A DNA stretch of 5,662 nucleotides from Candidatus Binataceae bacterium (GTDB taxonomy: Bacteria > Desulfobacterota > Binatia > Binatales > Binataceae), in the NCBI GenBank assembly GCA_030042765.1, contig JASHZA010000419.1:1-5662 (forward strand). The letters are read 5' to 3'. This document shows, piece after piece, positions 5,283-5,662 of the stretch. The position numbers were made by a program, and so were the translations under genes. The notes beneath the pieces were generated by a model that saw nothing but the letters and a program-made list of their open reading frames with translations, ran no database searches and was not told the DNA's origin. How positions within the stretch are numbered: the first letter of the stretch is position 1; every line of letters begins with the position of its first letter.

Positions 5283-5662
5283 TCAGCGCTTGAACCATTC
5301 GGCGGCGCGCGCCAGAGTCGGGTAGCCCGATCCAATCTGGATCAGGACTCCGTGGCTCGAACGCGGTGAGATAAAAGCTTCGTACGAGTCAGCCGCAAAC
5401 TCGCGCTCGTCGACGACCTTGACCCCCGCGCTCTTCATTTCCGCAATCTTGTCTTTCGAGTTGGGTACCTCGATGGTCAGGTGATGCACGCCTTCGCCGC
5501 GCTTTTCGAGAAATCCGTGCAGAAACGATTTCTTCCCCAGCGGCTCGAGCAATTCGATCGTCAGCCCGTTGAAGTCGAATTCCACAATCTTGTATCCGGC
5601 TTCGGGATTGTTGTGCTCATAGAGAAAGCGCGCACCCAGGATCTCTTCAAAAAACTTCCGCG
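5283..5662 (-). CDS. VOC-family protein (glyoxalase / methylmalonyl-CoA epimerase-like), 5' end missing
   Basis: The frame is open to the window edge, giving 125 visible residues with the C-terminus intact; probably only some 10-20 N-terminal residues, including the first metal-binding His, are missing. The visible part begins RKFFEEILGARFLYE, the first helix of a VOC module. It continues with LTIELLEP, whose first Glu is a likely metal ligand, and GVHHLTIEV, whose His pair carries another, and ends at SSHGVLIQIGSGYP. At the last usual ligand position, normally Glu in a V-L-I-E-L strand, there is Gln (codon 5339-5337). The single-module length fits methylmalonyl-CoA epimerase or lactoylglutathione lyase relatives, but substrate cannot be told. 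A GTG at 5585 should not be used as the start, because the VOC homology continues upstream of it. The gene converges with the SDR gene, 22 bases apart, with no terminator between them. Confidence 0.85.
   Translation of the reverse strand, partial: RKFFEEILGARFLYEHNNPEAGYKIVEFDFNGLTIELLEPLGKKSFLHGFLEKRGEGVHHLTIEVPNSKDKIAEMKSAGVKVVDEREFAADSYEAFISPRSSHGVLIQIGSGYPTLARAAEWFKR

Noticed and set aside
4451..5335. Open frame of 294 codons on the minus strand, opposite the SDR gene
   Set aside because: It mirrors the SDR gene and runs into the 3' end of the VOC gene; its sequence resembles no family and the plus-strand gene has clear motifs and a ribosome binding site.
1..5662. Search for CRISPR arrays, tRNA/rRNA genes, insertion sequences, phage genes or a defence system
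   Set aside because: No regular direct repeats, transposase, terminal inverted repeats or tRNA-like cloverleaf were seen; the genes are ordinary chromosomal ones.

Overview
The window is high-GC bacterial DNA, densely packed with genes and without mobile elements, CRISPR or stable RNA genes. The gene order argS, SPOR-domain protein, trp leader, trpE, trpG, all on the minus strand, together with a ribosome-type trp attenuator, suggests a proteobacterial or Desulfobacterota/Binatota-like chromosome. This placement is an inference from gene style and is not secure.

Reading along the minus strand from right to left, argS (4331-2667) runs almost directly into a gene for a single-pass membrane protein with a C-terminal SPOR domain (2654-1866). 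About 50 bases later there is a sigma70-like promoter (1814-1785). A 26-residue leader peptide, trpL (1776-1696), with three closely spaced Trp codons follows, and then a full set of competing hairpins ending in an intrinsic terminator (1670-1629). After that come trpE (1579-62) and the first 18 codons of trpG (56-1). TrpE and TrpG are the two subunits of anthranilate synthase, so this is the entry point of tryptophan synthesis. The leader should link its transcription to the supply of charged tRNA-Trp. The trpE stop codon lies inside the trpG ribosome binding site, and the same arrangement is found at the argS/SPOR junction.

On the right, divergent from argS across 140 bases, a plus-strand gene (4472-5260) encodes a short-chain dehydrogenase/reductase fold protein whose usual catalytic residues are replaced. 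Converging on it is the 3' part of a VOC (glyoxalase / methylmalonyl-CoA epimerase-like) gene on the minus strand (5662-5283), which runs off the window.

The most notable item is the trp leader. It is small, was read directly from the sequence, and appears to be leaderless (the promoter places the transcript start at or within two bases of the trpL AUG). An open frame running through it into trpE makes it easy to miss or to annotate over. The second point of interest is the SDR, in which all four tetrad positions are changed, including an apparent Asn/Lys exchange.
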